Shown piece by piece: positions 1 through 8,720 of a stretch of 21,178 bases of DNA; position 1 is the first letter of the stretch; each line of letters opens with the position of its first letter. Source of the DNA: Larix sibirica. Its lineage: Eukaryota; Streptophyta; Pinopsida; Pinales; Pinaceae. The DNA is taken from NCBI GenBank assembly GCA_004151065.3, contig NWUY0300100198.1:1-21178 (forward strand). The letters run 5' to 3'. The notes beneath the pieces are model-generated. The model had not been told where the DNA came from, did not search any database, and saw nothing but the letters and a program-made list of their open reading frames with translations. Position numbers and translations under genes: made by a program.

Positions 1-158
1 ATATATATACCTTTGGAACTTATGATAAACATAAAATGGATAGATCTACATGCTGACAACAGTAGAAGTTAAAACATATGATAAACATATATAAAATACA
101 CCCTTCCACATGCTTCAATGATTATATATAATATAAAATTCTGATAACCACCATGGGA

Positions 159-169
159 GGATTGAAACC
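159..169 (-). promoter_or_regulatory. Pol III B-box-like motif (possible SINE relic)
   Basis: The minus strand reads GGTTTCAATCC, which matches 9 of 11 positions of the tRNA/SINE B-box consensus GGTTCGANNCC. No convincing A box was found 30-40 bp upstream on the same strand, and no cloverleaf can be folded. This could be a tRNA-derived SINE relic or chance. Confidence 0.15.
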
Positions 170-234
170 TCGATCACTGATATTTTATAATAACTTGTTC
201 ATAGTGGATGATGCAAGAGCATAAGCTCAAATGG

Positions 235-254
235 TGAAGTCACTTGTGACTTCA
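235..254. repeat. Perfect 9-bp-arm inverted repeat
   Basis: TGAAGTCAC and GTGACTTCA flank a 2-bp spacer, giving a perfect 20-bp palindrome. No neighbouring gene gives it an obvious regulatory role. Confidence 0.7.
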
Positions 255-461
255 CAAAGTCAAATTGACCTTTCTAGAAGAGACTTGGAGTCTCACTTGT
301 AATTTCTATTTTTTATTAAAATAGAAGATTGAATAAATGGAAAAGGACTCTCAATCCTTTCCAAGTGTAATAGATAGGATAGGAACAATTAGAGTGTTGA
401 GCCTTTTTAGCATTAGGTATAGGAAACATAAATATGAGTCATCAGTTTGTTCATCCCTTGA

Positions 462-499
462 TCCTATTTTCATGGACCTATCCTATTTTCATGGACCTA
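462..499. repeat. 19-bp tandem duplication
   Basis: TCCTATTTTCATGGACCTA occurs twice, head to tail, at 462-480 and 481-499 without mismatch. The perfect identity suggests a recent slippage or duplication event in otherwise decayed DNA. Confidence 0.85.
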
Positions 500-1052
500 A
501 GAATATAATTCTCTTTGTATTTAAAATACAATAGAAATCAATTGTAAGGAAGCTTGAAAAGCTCGAGATAGCTCAATAGCTTGAGTATATTGGAGAGCTT
601 GGGAGGCTCGAACAACTTGAAGGAATCAAAAGAAGAGGGTCCAATCGAATGTATATTTGGCCAAAGGGAAATATCTCTATATTTGGAACTAGTTATTGAA
701 TGAATTTTATGAGTAATATCTTTGTTTATGGTTTGATGTCGAATTGTGTGTGTAAGCTTGGTTATAGATTAATTGTATTAAACTTGTGGATAAGTGTGTC
801 ATCTGTTTTCGATTACAGTGATTATGTATGCTTGAATATCTATCGATCAAAGGCAGAGTGTTGAAGAAATAGTGGTCTTTGAAAAGCATAAGAGATGAGG
901 AAATTGTTTGAGATAGTCAAGCCTTATTTAGATTCAGTCGATGTAAGTGTTTAACAAACGATAGATAAAGATTCATTGAATGCTGGAAATTGTGCATTAA
1001 ATGATTTAGACTTTGCAGCATTCAAAGAATCTAACGGATCTGATCTGATTTT

Positions 1053-1562
1053 GCAGCATTCAATGAATCTCTATCTATCATTGAATGATTTAGAGGAGAA
1101 TCTAGACTTGGTTTTTATAAATTTTGTATATAATTTTTTTATAGTTTTTTATTGATCCGGTGGCATCTAGATCAACCCTTGAGCTATGCAATGATCTATT
1201 TCGAAGAAATTCGGGGCACAGATTTGGAATCTCTAGTTCTTGTGGCACTAGAGTATTGCAAGGTGAATTTCAGCAACTGTTTCATGGGTAATTTCTATCT
1301 GAGTTTGCAGCATTCAATGAATCTCTATCTATCATTGAATGACTTAGAGGAGAATCTAGACTTTGTTTCTAGACTTTATTTTTTATAAAGTTTGTATATA
1401 ATTTTTTATAGTTTTTATTGATCCAGCAACATCTAGATCAACCCTTGAGCTATGCAATGAGCTATTTGGTAGAAATTTGGGGCACAAATTTGGAATCTCT
1501 GGTGCTCGCAACACTAGAGTATTGCAAGGCGAATTTCACCAACTGTTTCATGGGTAATTTCT
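1053..1562 (+). repeat. Tandem duplication of about 255 bp (exon-intron-like unit)
   Basis: Two head-to-tail copies lie at about 1053-1306 and 1307-1562. Both start with GCAGCATTCAATGAATCTCT and end near TTTCATGGGTAATTTCT. The second copy carries an extra 12-14 bp beside its TTTCTAGACTTT segment, so the offset rises from 254 to 266 bp. Each copy has an AT-rich half resembling an intron (ending TTTTTATAG, an acceptor-like site) and a half that stays open for about 48 codons, sharing peptide words such as HLDQPLSYAM and NCFMGNF. Most differences between the open halves change amino acids, so present-day purifying selection is not evident. The product is unrecognised. A weaker relic of the GCAGCATTCAA word lies just upstream, at about 1015. 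Confidence 0.8.
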
Positions 1563-1645
1563 GGTGGGAACCTACTTTATTAGAGACCTTCCAAGGAAGA
1601 AAATCATGCTTACTTCAGCACAGGTGTTATGGTGATAGATTCTGA
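1418..1645 (+). pseudogene. Unidentified open segment in the second tandem copy
   Basis: This 75-codon frame opens with TTG rather than ATG and follows an acceptor-like TTTTTTATAG, so if real it is an internal exon rather than a complete gene. Its first 48 codons parallel a frame in the first tandem copy starting at 1152, with about 11 amino-acid differences. After the duplicated part it continues uniquely (words WWEPTLLETF, GRKSCLLQHR) to a TGA at 1643-1645. I recognise no domain, signal peptide or membrane segment. It may be an exon relic or a chance open frame. An exon origin is suggested, not shown, by the shared open frame and splice-like flanks. Confidence 0.25.
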
Positions 1646-2331
1646 AAATGGCGGGTAGGGGAATTCAATTGATGTACATACAGGAGGAACACAGTATCTG
1701 TGAGCATGGTGTGTTCAAAAACAATTTCTTTTCTGTGTGAGATTTTTTTTTTTTGTTTTTCTATGGGATTCCTGTATTTCTCAAATTAATTCAACATTTA
1801 ATGTAACTTAATATGTATACTACCGAAGAAATGCAGATCACAAGCCGCTAGTAAATAGTATGTAAAACAATGTATATTATTAATATATAACTGTGGGTAT
1901 TATTCAAATGATAATTCATAGACCGACGTGTTCTATATAAACTGGTTCGGCTTCATTATAAGTAAAATCCACTAAGAAGTAGAGTCAGGAAGATCCTTGA
2001 ATCCATCCACTAAAGGGGAAACCCATTACAGAAAACAACAAAAAAATATGTTCGATTCTTTCACTAAACTAAAACATACAAATTTAAGCCCAAAATACAC
2101 CAGAAACTTTCAGAATCAACAATAATTAATCTCAAAAATAGCTATTTACGAAATGTAACAAAAAAAACTGCATAAAAATCGACATGCATAATATTGACGG
2201 GAAAATAATTACCGATATCTAAGGATAAGAACCAAGATATAAAAATTTTCTAACCGACATCACTAATTGTAGTTATCTTCAATCTAAAATACACAAAGCG
2301 AATTTCGGGTATCTGGATTTAACCTGTAGAA
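1646..2331. other. Gene-free AT-rich interval with a TATA-like motif
   Basis: Nothing coding is visible. There is a poly-T run near 1745 and a TATA-like word, CTATATAAAC, at about 1932-1941. That word is nearly 400 bp upstream of the ATG at 2332, too far to assign to that frame without an untranslated leader or intron. No repeats of note. Confidence 0.4.
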
Positions 2332-2859
2332 ATGGAGGTTGTTGAACTCACAGAAGCTGGCAGAAGAATGTTCGACAAGGTCGAAACAATAGGTGGGGTC
2401 GGGGTCATAGCATCGCTAGGTCACAATAGCTCCAAAATCACAGCAGCTGGCAGAAGAAGGTTCGAAGGGATGGCACCAATAGGCAGCGTTGATGTCGCAG
2501 CAGCACCAGGTCACAACAGCTCCGAACCCATAGCATCTGGCGGAGGAATGTTTTCCACAGTCACAGAAATAGGAGGGGTCACCACGCTCACAGTAGCTAG
2601 AAGAAGAATGTTCTCCATGGTTGCCACAATCACGGCAGCTGGAGGAAGAATGTTCGCCACGGTTGCAGCAACAGCCGGGGTCACCACGGTCACAGCAGCT
2701 AGCGGAAGAATGTTTTCCACAATTGCCATGGTCACAACAGCTGGCAGAAGAATGTTCTCCATAGTTGCAACATCACCAACATGCGGAAGAATGTTCGCCA
2801 ACAGTCATAGTAGCAGGGCCATACGGCTGGGCGTTCGACACAAAAATGAACGAAAATGA
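2332..2859 (+). CDS. Hypothetical repeat-built open frame (175 codons)
   Basis: The frame runs from ATG at 2332 to TGA at 2857 and is clearly richer in GC than its surroundings. It is built from degenerate repeats; the translated unit resembles AAGRRMFSTVA with variable fillers such as GGVTTVTA. The unit starts (2355, 2445, 2535, 2595, 2637, 2697, 2739, 2778) are 90, 90, 60, 42, 60, 42 and 39 bp apart, all multiples of three. No known domain, signal peptide or clear membrane segment is visible. Two antisense frames over the same array are also open, including a Cys-rich one, so the true coding strand is undecided. It may be a decayed repetitive gene or a minisatellite derived from one. Confidence 0.3.
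   Translation: MEVVELTEAGRRMFDKVETIGGVGVIASLGHNSSKITAAGRRRFEGMAPIGSVDVAAAPGHNSSEPIASGGGMFSTVTEIGGVTTLTVARRRMFSMVATITAAGGRMFATVAATAGVTTVTAASGRMFSTIAMVTTAGRRMFSIVATSPTCGRMFANSHSSRAIRLGVRHKNERK
2355..2800. repeat. Codon-phased degenerate minisatellite
   Basis: Eight units share a core close to AGCTGGCAGAAGAATGTTC, followed by spacers of variable length. Every start-to-start distance is a multiple of three (39-90 bp). On the minus strand one phase reads GEHSSASCCDRG-like units and is open from 2772 to 2419, about 118 codons with roughly 22 cysteines. Another antisense phase, open from 2801 to 2511, reads NILPPAAV-like units. Phase preservation argues that the array expanded under coding constraint. 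Confidence 0.8.
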
Positions 2860-2887
2860 CCGCAACCCTCCTTATATGTAAAAAAGT

Positions 2888-2967
2888 ATTCGGTTGAATA
2901 ATTATTCATCTGAATAACATTTCGGCCGAATAATTATTCGGCCGAATAATTATTTGTCCGAATAAAC
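2888..2967. repeat. 16-bp palindromic tandem array
   Basis: Five head-to-tail 16-bp units follow the consensus ATTCGGCCGAATAATT. Units start at 2888, 2904, 2920, 2936 and 2952. The consensus consists of two short palindromes, TTCGGCCGAA and AATAATTATT across the unit junction, so the array could form cruciforms or offer repeated symmetric protein-binding sites. A further related word (TATTTGACCGAATAGC) lies near 3086. Units three and four are nearly identical; the outer ones are more diverged. Confidence 0.8.
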
Positions 2968-3107
2968 TCCGAAAAAAATCACCGGACACATTTCTCGGCC
3001 TACAGAGCCTTGCACGCAATTGTAGGTTGTCATTACGTTTAATGACCAACCGTTAATGGTTGTTCGACGAAATAAATTTAAAGTTATTTGACCGAATAGC
3101 TTCCGCT

Positions 3108-3506
3108 ATGCTTCTCCACCCCACAATTCTCATGAAATAGACACCCATCTTCATGGATTCACCCTTTACTGGAAAATGTGTCTTTGCCTATCTTGATGAT
3201 ATTATGATTTATACTTAGTCAATTGAAGAGCACCTTAGACACCTCATATTGGTTTTGAGTAAGTTGGAACAAGAAAAACTCTTCATCAATCTGAATAAAT
3301 GTTCATTTCTGAAAACAGATTTAGTGTATTTAATTTTTATTATGTCTCAATATGGCTTGAAAATGGATCAGGAGAAGGTCAAATCCATAACAGAATGGCC
3401 TACTCTTAAGAGTGTTTTTGAGCTAAGATATTTCATAAATTGGTTAGTTTCTATAGGAAATTTATCAAAAAATTGAGTGGGATTTGTGCTCCAGTCATGG
3501 AGACAA
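3108..3506 (+). pseudogene. Ty3/gypsy reverse transcriptase fragment (broken)
   Basis: This is the C-terminal part of a retrotransposon reverse transcriptase. From 3150 the frame reads FMDSPFTGKCVFAYLDD, containing the catalytic Y-L-D-D (about 3192-3203). It continues with the family-typical EHLRHL, LFINLNKCSFL, GLKMDQEKV, ITEWPT and ELRYF words. Stops interrupt it at 3138 (TAG) and just after the active site (TAG near 3216). A small indel near 3445 shifts the frame before the SFYRKFIKKLSGIC-like end. The KCSFL...ITEWPT order is characteristic of Ty3/gypsy RT running toward RNase H. The fragment is only about 130 codons, with no attached RNase H, integrase or LTR, so it is an orphan relic. 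Confidence 0.85.
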
Positions 3507-3732
3507 GTAATTGATAGAAACATCTATTCCAATAGGAAAAAGAAGCTTAGGAAGGATTTAAAATACTTAAAAACAAAATAAAATAGAAAACATTTCTATC
3601 ATTATGCACTACTACAAAAGGGCCCAATTTACGACACTTGGTCAACCTGTCCGGCGTCCCAATGTCGAAAAACAATGGATTAGGAGATTTGCAAATTTCT
3701 CGTTGGAAATCTAACTTTCACCTACAACATCG

Positions 3733-4003
3733 TTATTATGACAGTGTTACAACACTCTTTCCATCTATGCAATAGTTGAAGATCATCTCGTGGATGTCGG
3801 TCTTTCGACGATGTATAGACACTACTACAACATGCTTCTAATGAGGGCTTCCAACGATGTATACACATTATTATGACATTACTTCCATCTACGTGATAGT
3901 TCAATATTATCTCATGGATGTCAATATTCCAACAAGGCTAGACATTATTACAACATACTACTGGGGACCTTTCGATAAGATTGTTTGTTGATAAGGTTGC
4001 ATG
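3733..4003. repeat. 135-bp degenerate tandem repeat in the CACTA subterminal region
   Basis: TTATTATGACA begins one unit at 3733 and another at 3868. Both contain CCATCTA(T/C)G..ATAGTT, ATC(T)..TC(G/A)TGGATGTC and a later GACA(C/T)TA(C/T)TACAACAT word. The identity is imperfect, so the duplication is old. Confidence 0.6.
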
Positions 4004-4140
4004 TATGTCTCTAGGACGTCATAAGATTGATGAGGGACCGACAACATAGTTTATAGATACAATTCCAATTATGTTGGTAGGACGTCATAATGGATGTGAC
4101 CAATCAATAAAATAGATCATCGATGTACTTGCAGTTATGT
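4004..4140. repeat. 66-bp degenerate tandem repeat
   Basis: TATGTCTCTAGGACGTCATAA at 4004, TATGTTGGTAGGACGTCATAA at 4070 and TATGTCTCTAATACATTGAT at 4136 mark three starts with a 66-bp period. The array directly follows the 135-bp repeats and is probably part of the same subterminal region. Confidence 0.6.
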
Positions 4141-4171
4141 CTCTAATACATTGATATTTTGATGTTTTCCC

Positions 4172-4764
4172 AATGATCAAATATTGATTACTATTGACTT
4201 CCCCTCGTAAGCATCTACATTTTATTTATTGCTCAAGTTGCACCATCCTTTGGAAGCTTAGTGTCCAATATGATCCATCGTTTATCCATGGTTGGAATTT
4301 AGAGGACATGGAACTTGCAAAGGTGATCAATGTGTAATCATTGGGGGAATTGCATGCATGCTAAGAGAAGTTGCAGGATATTGCTTGATATGAAATGAAA
4401 ACTAAAGTCTAAGTAATGAGAATGGGACACCTCTCATTCTCATTACTTACACATAAATTTATGCTACATGTTCCATAACTTATTTGCAAGTAATGAGAAT
4501 GATAGGTGATCATGTTATCATTACGTACACATTAGTTGTTGGTGCATATCCAATAGTATCCTGCAACTTCTCTTATCATGCATGCACTTTCCCACAAGGA
4601 TGATATATTGATCACCTTTTCAATTTCCATGTCCTCTAACTAATAACCTTGTATATATGATCATCTTGAACACTAAGATTCCAAAGGACGCGTGCAACTT
4701 GAGCAATAAATCCAATCTTGATGTTTATGAGGGGTAGTCAAAAGTAGTCAATATTTGACCATAA
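4172..4764. repeat. Large foldback: inverted repeat with arms of about 270 bp
   Basis: The left arm, from about 4172, and the reverse complement of the right arm, ending about 4764, align over most of their length. Shared words include TTTATTGCTCAAGTTGCAC, TCCTTTGGAA, TTAGAGGACATGGAA, AAGGTGATCAAT and TAAGAGAAGTTGCAGGATA. Identity by eye is around 75-80%, with small indels. A second, perfect hairpin lies in the centre. The arms end abruptly on both sides. It may be an internal palindrome of the CACTA element, a foldback/MITE-type insertion, or an inverted duplication. If transcribed it could form long double-stranded RNA. Confidence 0.85.
4410..4449. repeat. Perfect 15-bp-arm hairpin at the centre of the foldback
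   Basis: TAAGTAATGAGAATG (4410-4424) and CATTCTCATTACTTA (4435-4449) are exact reverse complements around a 10-base loop. The same AAGTAATGAGAATG word recurs in direct orientation at about 4487. Confidence 0.85.
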
Positions 4765-7700
4765 TATTGTACAAGCTAGTACAAAAGAAGAATCCCGTCC
4801 CTACAAATATATCAACTAGTAAGTGGAAAAACATTTTCCATCAACAAGTTATACATGTTGGGTTGATTTTTCTGTGAATTAAGAAGAAACCAAAATATAA
4901 GACTTTTAAAGATACCAAATGTAATACTTTCACAGCTAGAAGAGTGATTGCTGCAATTTCATAAGTAAAAATGCTAAAATTTTATCTAGCAACCAAATAA
5001 TACTAGAGAACAAATAGAGATTCAAGTCGTTCGTTATAGAGCCAAGACATTTGCAGAAGTCCTATATATGATGTTCATGATTTATAGGTTACAATTCTAA
5101 TTTACATACCATTGTTTAGACATAATACTATTGACACTGTGTTAGATTCAAGACCAAAGTTAACTCAAAGTACAAACACAACCCAAACTTTAGGAAAATG
5201 CTATTGCTAAATGAAATTTTGGAAGATGGCAGTTACCAAGACAAAACTATAGTTTCTTGCAAAAACAAGTAAGAATAAAAGCATTTATACCCTATAGTTT
5301 TCAAGCAATTATTCATGAAAAAATTAATACATGTAGAAAACTTCAAGACCAAAGATTTGTTTTTTCCAACTTTTCCAAAAACAAAGGAAATGTAACTTGA
5401 CATGACTAGGAAATAAATCTAGTGAGAAAATAATATTGTGATGTGTCATCGTAGAGTTTACTTAGTATCCAACATTATCATGATCTGCTTTCACAACTAT
5501 TGAGAAATATAGGTGTTTCCTTGGTCCTCAATGGAAATCATTGTCACCTATGTTCTATTTGAACACATAAATAATAGAGAAAATCAACTAATTTTGGTTA
5601 GAATACATGCAATATTGGCTTTAATAGTAACGAGAGAAGGAAAATGTCTATAAAGACATAAACCACACATAGATGAAACAACCCAAGCAGAGAAGCAAAA
5701 TGCATAGTGGATTGATTTAAACATTGAATCAACAAAGTCTTAAACTATTTGTCACTTAAAAATTCCTTTGCCCCTAAATAAAATATATTCACACAGTGAG
5801 TAGTAGAAATAGAGGTATGTACATTATATATGTGTGTTCTCTTCCTCCAATATGGCATGGGTTGGCCCTACCTTTATGGGATGTCCATTTTTTTATGCGC
5901 CCTATTGTGTTCTTAACATAGGTTGATCTAAGTTATTAATAGTGCCTTGATCAAGATGATATGAATAAGGACTAGTGTTAATGTATCGAGGTTTGTTAGT
6001 GTTGTTTATAAATAAATTCCTCAACAATATAACAATATCACTTCATACATACATGAAATCCTATGCTCTTGTATAACATCCAATTCCATTACATTGAAAA
6101 AGGTGATGACCATGCATTCAACATTTTCTTGCAGGCAAGGTGTGAGAATCATAAATATTTTTGGAGGGTGTTCCTTTTAGTCTAAGTCAGATAATGAGGA
6201 AAGCGTCTCCTTCAAAGCTAAAATCAATTCTTACATGATAATCTTACATGGTATAAATATAAGCATATGGATTAGAGTCAACATATCGTATAATCAAAAT
6301 GAGGAAAATCAGTTAGTCAAGAATGAATGTGCAAACTACTTGTTGTAATGAGGATAGGTTAGCTCAGTTCACATGAGAACGAATATGGTTTCAAAGCATT
6401 GGGTTTCTTTTCTTGACATCTCTTATGGTCCAAATATTCAACCTTAATGTTCCTTCAACTCTTACATCCATGATTTAGACTACATGATTCTAATTAAATA
6501 TTGTTGGTGCGATCATTGAGGGAGTTAGACCTACTAGTTTGAGGTAGTTGTTAATAGCTAGAGGTTTGTTGTTGTTATGAAGGAAAATAGTTACATTTTT
6601 CATTAAAATTCACAACTATTCGATAGTAATTTCAATCTTGTATACAATCATTCATGGTTCACTACTTGAAAAGTTAAATATCCAAGAATTAAAGTGCTAG
6701 ATTGATTCTTATGTGCTTCTATAATGATTTTTCTCAACTACCACATGGGAATTTTCTTAGTGTGATTTGTGCCTATCATTAGTGAAGATATCATCAATAA
6801 GAATGTGTAGACTTGGCGAGTACCTTCAAACTCTCTCTAATGCAACATTTAGTAAAAGGAAGTGCTCCACCTACAAGATATTCTAGTCCTTTCACACAAG
6901 TTATTTTTAGAACATGAGAATGCCCAGATTGGAGTTATATTGGAGGCATTGATGGCTATTTTCAACACATTTTATTTACTAATTGTATCTCATTCATGCA
7001 CCTGACTTGGAGTGTCTTATATTGGAAAATTTTGTCTATCCTTATTTTATTATTCACAAATAAGGACACCTTCATTCTAATCTTATCATTTGCACTCATT
7101 AAATTGTAATAAAATATCTATGTACACTCCCATGATCACTACATGAGAAATGGAGAGGTGAGAGATGCTTATTTTATTGGCATTCTTTAGTCTTCTCATT
7201 CTTGATTTGTCTCCATTCCTCCTTCCAATTTTTTTCATGACAAGTTATTGAAGAAAGTGCCTAATTGAGCATTGGAGGTCACTCTCATGGAATTAACTTG
7301 AATTTGCCATGAAACATTATGTAAGTAAAGAAATTGAGAAGTGATAGTTCATTTTCTTGACTCCTTCTGGTGCAAATCTAAAATCTTCAGATTATGAACT
7401 TATAACATCTATAGAATAATGTTGAAACACTTTTGGTATAATTTTTTTGCACTGTCTAGATGGAAAATAAAGCATAAAAATCTAAACTAGAAACATAATA
7501 TTCAATTTAAAATAAAGAAAAAAAAATCAATGAGAAAATATTCAATAAAAAATATCAATACTTGTATCATCCAAACATCCATAAAGCCGGTGACCATAGT
7601 TCATAAGGTCTACAACATTGTTGGAACAACAAATGTATCATTTGCACAAGGGAACATAATAAGTATATTCCGCTAAAATTCTATAGTAGATACATATATT

Positions 7701-8715
7701 TAGTTAAAAATAAACAAATAACTAAATTTTTGAATGAGAAAATATTCAATAGAAATTCACAATAATCGAACCATCCAAAAATGTGTAGATTTGGTGACTG
7801 CAATACATAAGGTATACAGCATTGTCGGAACATAGAAATTTATCATCTACACATTGGAACATAATATGTATAGTGAACAAAAAATTTATAATAGATACAT
7901 AAAATTTGGTTAAAAATAAAGAAAGAGCTAAGTTTTTATCTTATCAATAAAATTAAAATCAGAAGATGCAAAAATCATAATTGCTTGAGCTTCACTTGGT
8001 TTTGAGAATAATTAATTCTCTACTAAACGAGTCCAACCATGTTAAGGTGGAAGCTCATTTGCCGCCTCTCCCCCATCACATATATCTCAATTCACCATAG
8101 CCCATCTATTTACTAGCGGAAATAAAGTAAATTAACATCAAATAATTAAATATGTAGATTCCATAAGAAAGATCATTTACAAAATACTACCAAATATATT
8201 ATATCAACAACGTTCATTATACAAAAATCAAAGTACATTATGTATTATGTCAAGAATGTTAATTGTAAATCACTTTCTACAGGATTTCTTATTCTAAAAC
8301 AAATTCATAAGAGGAATTTCATCCCTTTTTGTGTTTGCTAGTCATAGTTGGTGCTGCTCTGTTGATTCCTATTGCCTAACATGGGAACACAACATACGTC
8401 TATGGTCACGTACAAGTTGAGTTGGACCAACATCCACTATAAAAAGTTAGAATATATATAATTAATATTCATAATAAATTTTTAGTATTATTATTAAATC
8501 AAAATTTAATCATTGTTTAGTGTTAATATATATTAAATCAATTTCTATTACCTTACTGTTGTGGAGAGGCTATGGTATGAGGTGCATTCACCTCTTCTTT
8601 TATACTACTTTTCTCACCTACATCCTCTACCCATAAATCAAAATGAAAGTTGTAATATACAAAATGTAATCTTAATATCTCATAAATATGATAATTATAC
8701 AATAATAGTACCATC
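4765..8715. other. AT-rich, stop-dense DNA with no recognised gene
   Basis: Nearly 4 kb with stops in all six frames and no frame long enough, or motif-rich enough, to call. It contains one 204-bp tandem duplication. Near its right end (about 8340-8440 and 8555-8630) there are two less AT-rich islands on the minus strand, separated by about 100 bp of very AT-rich DNA. This exon/intron-like texture could be a decayed gene or transposon coding region. It may be the interior of the CACTA element that begins at 3607, but neither a transposase nor the other end is visible. Confidence 0.4.
7528..7941. repeat. Tandem duplication of about 204 bp
   Basis: Two copies start near 7528 and 7732. Each begins with AATGAGAAAATATTCAATA and passes through CATCCA, GGTGAC, CATAAGGT, ACA(A/G)CATTGT(T/C)GGAACA, GGAACATAATA, TAGATACATA and TTAAAAATAAA. 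They are clearly homologous but diverged by small substitutions and indels, so the duplication is old. No coding potential is apparent. Confidence 0.75.
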
Positions 8716-8720
8716 ACGAG
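8716..8720. repeat. Left target-site duplication (ACGAG)
   Basis: ACGAG abuts the left LTR; ATGAG abuts the right LTR. The single difference is C to T at a CpG, as expected of methylcytosine deamination after insertion. Confidence 0.65.

Larger units (their letters stand above)
1..1052. other. AT-rich intergenic stretch without a recognisable gene
   Basis: The stretch is AT-rich with frequent stops in all frames. The only open frames are short (about 60 codons) and show no motif I recognise. It contains a perfect 20-bp palindrome, a 19-bp direct duplication and a cluster of AGCTTGA/GCTCGAG-like words around 550-620. Its texture resembles decayed retroelement or LTR-derived DNA, but no LTR boundary, primer-binding site or coding domain can be shown. 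Confidence 0.5.
3607..4170 (+). mobile_element. CACTA (En/Spm-like) transposon terminus with subterminal repeats
   Basis: The sequence CACTACTACAAAAG at 3607-3620, followed by GGGCCCAATTTACGACACTT, matches the terminal inverted repeat style of plant CACTA DNA transposons. The next 550 bp are rich in short ACGAC/GTCG words and degenerate tandem units, as expected of a CACTA subterminal region. I did not find the matching opposite terminus (TTTTGTAGTAGTG) in the window, and no transposase was recognised. The element is therefore truncated, nested, or longer than shown, and the end coordinate given here is arbitrary. Confidence 0.55.

Noticed and set aside
3722-3904. Minus-strand 60-codon frame with repeated HRWK words
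   Set aside because: The repeated peptide comes from the 135-bp subterminal tandem repeat, not from a gene.
5790-5815. GTGAGTAGTAG as the missing CACTA terminus
   Set aside because: It lacks the TTTTGTAGTAGTG order and the matching subterminal sequence.
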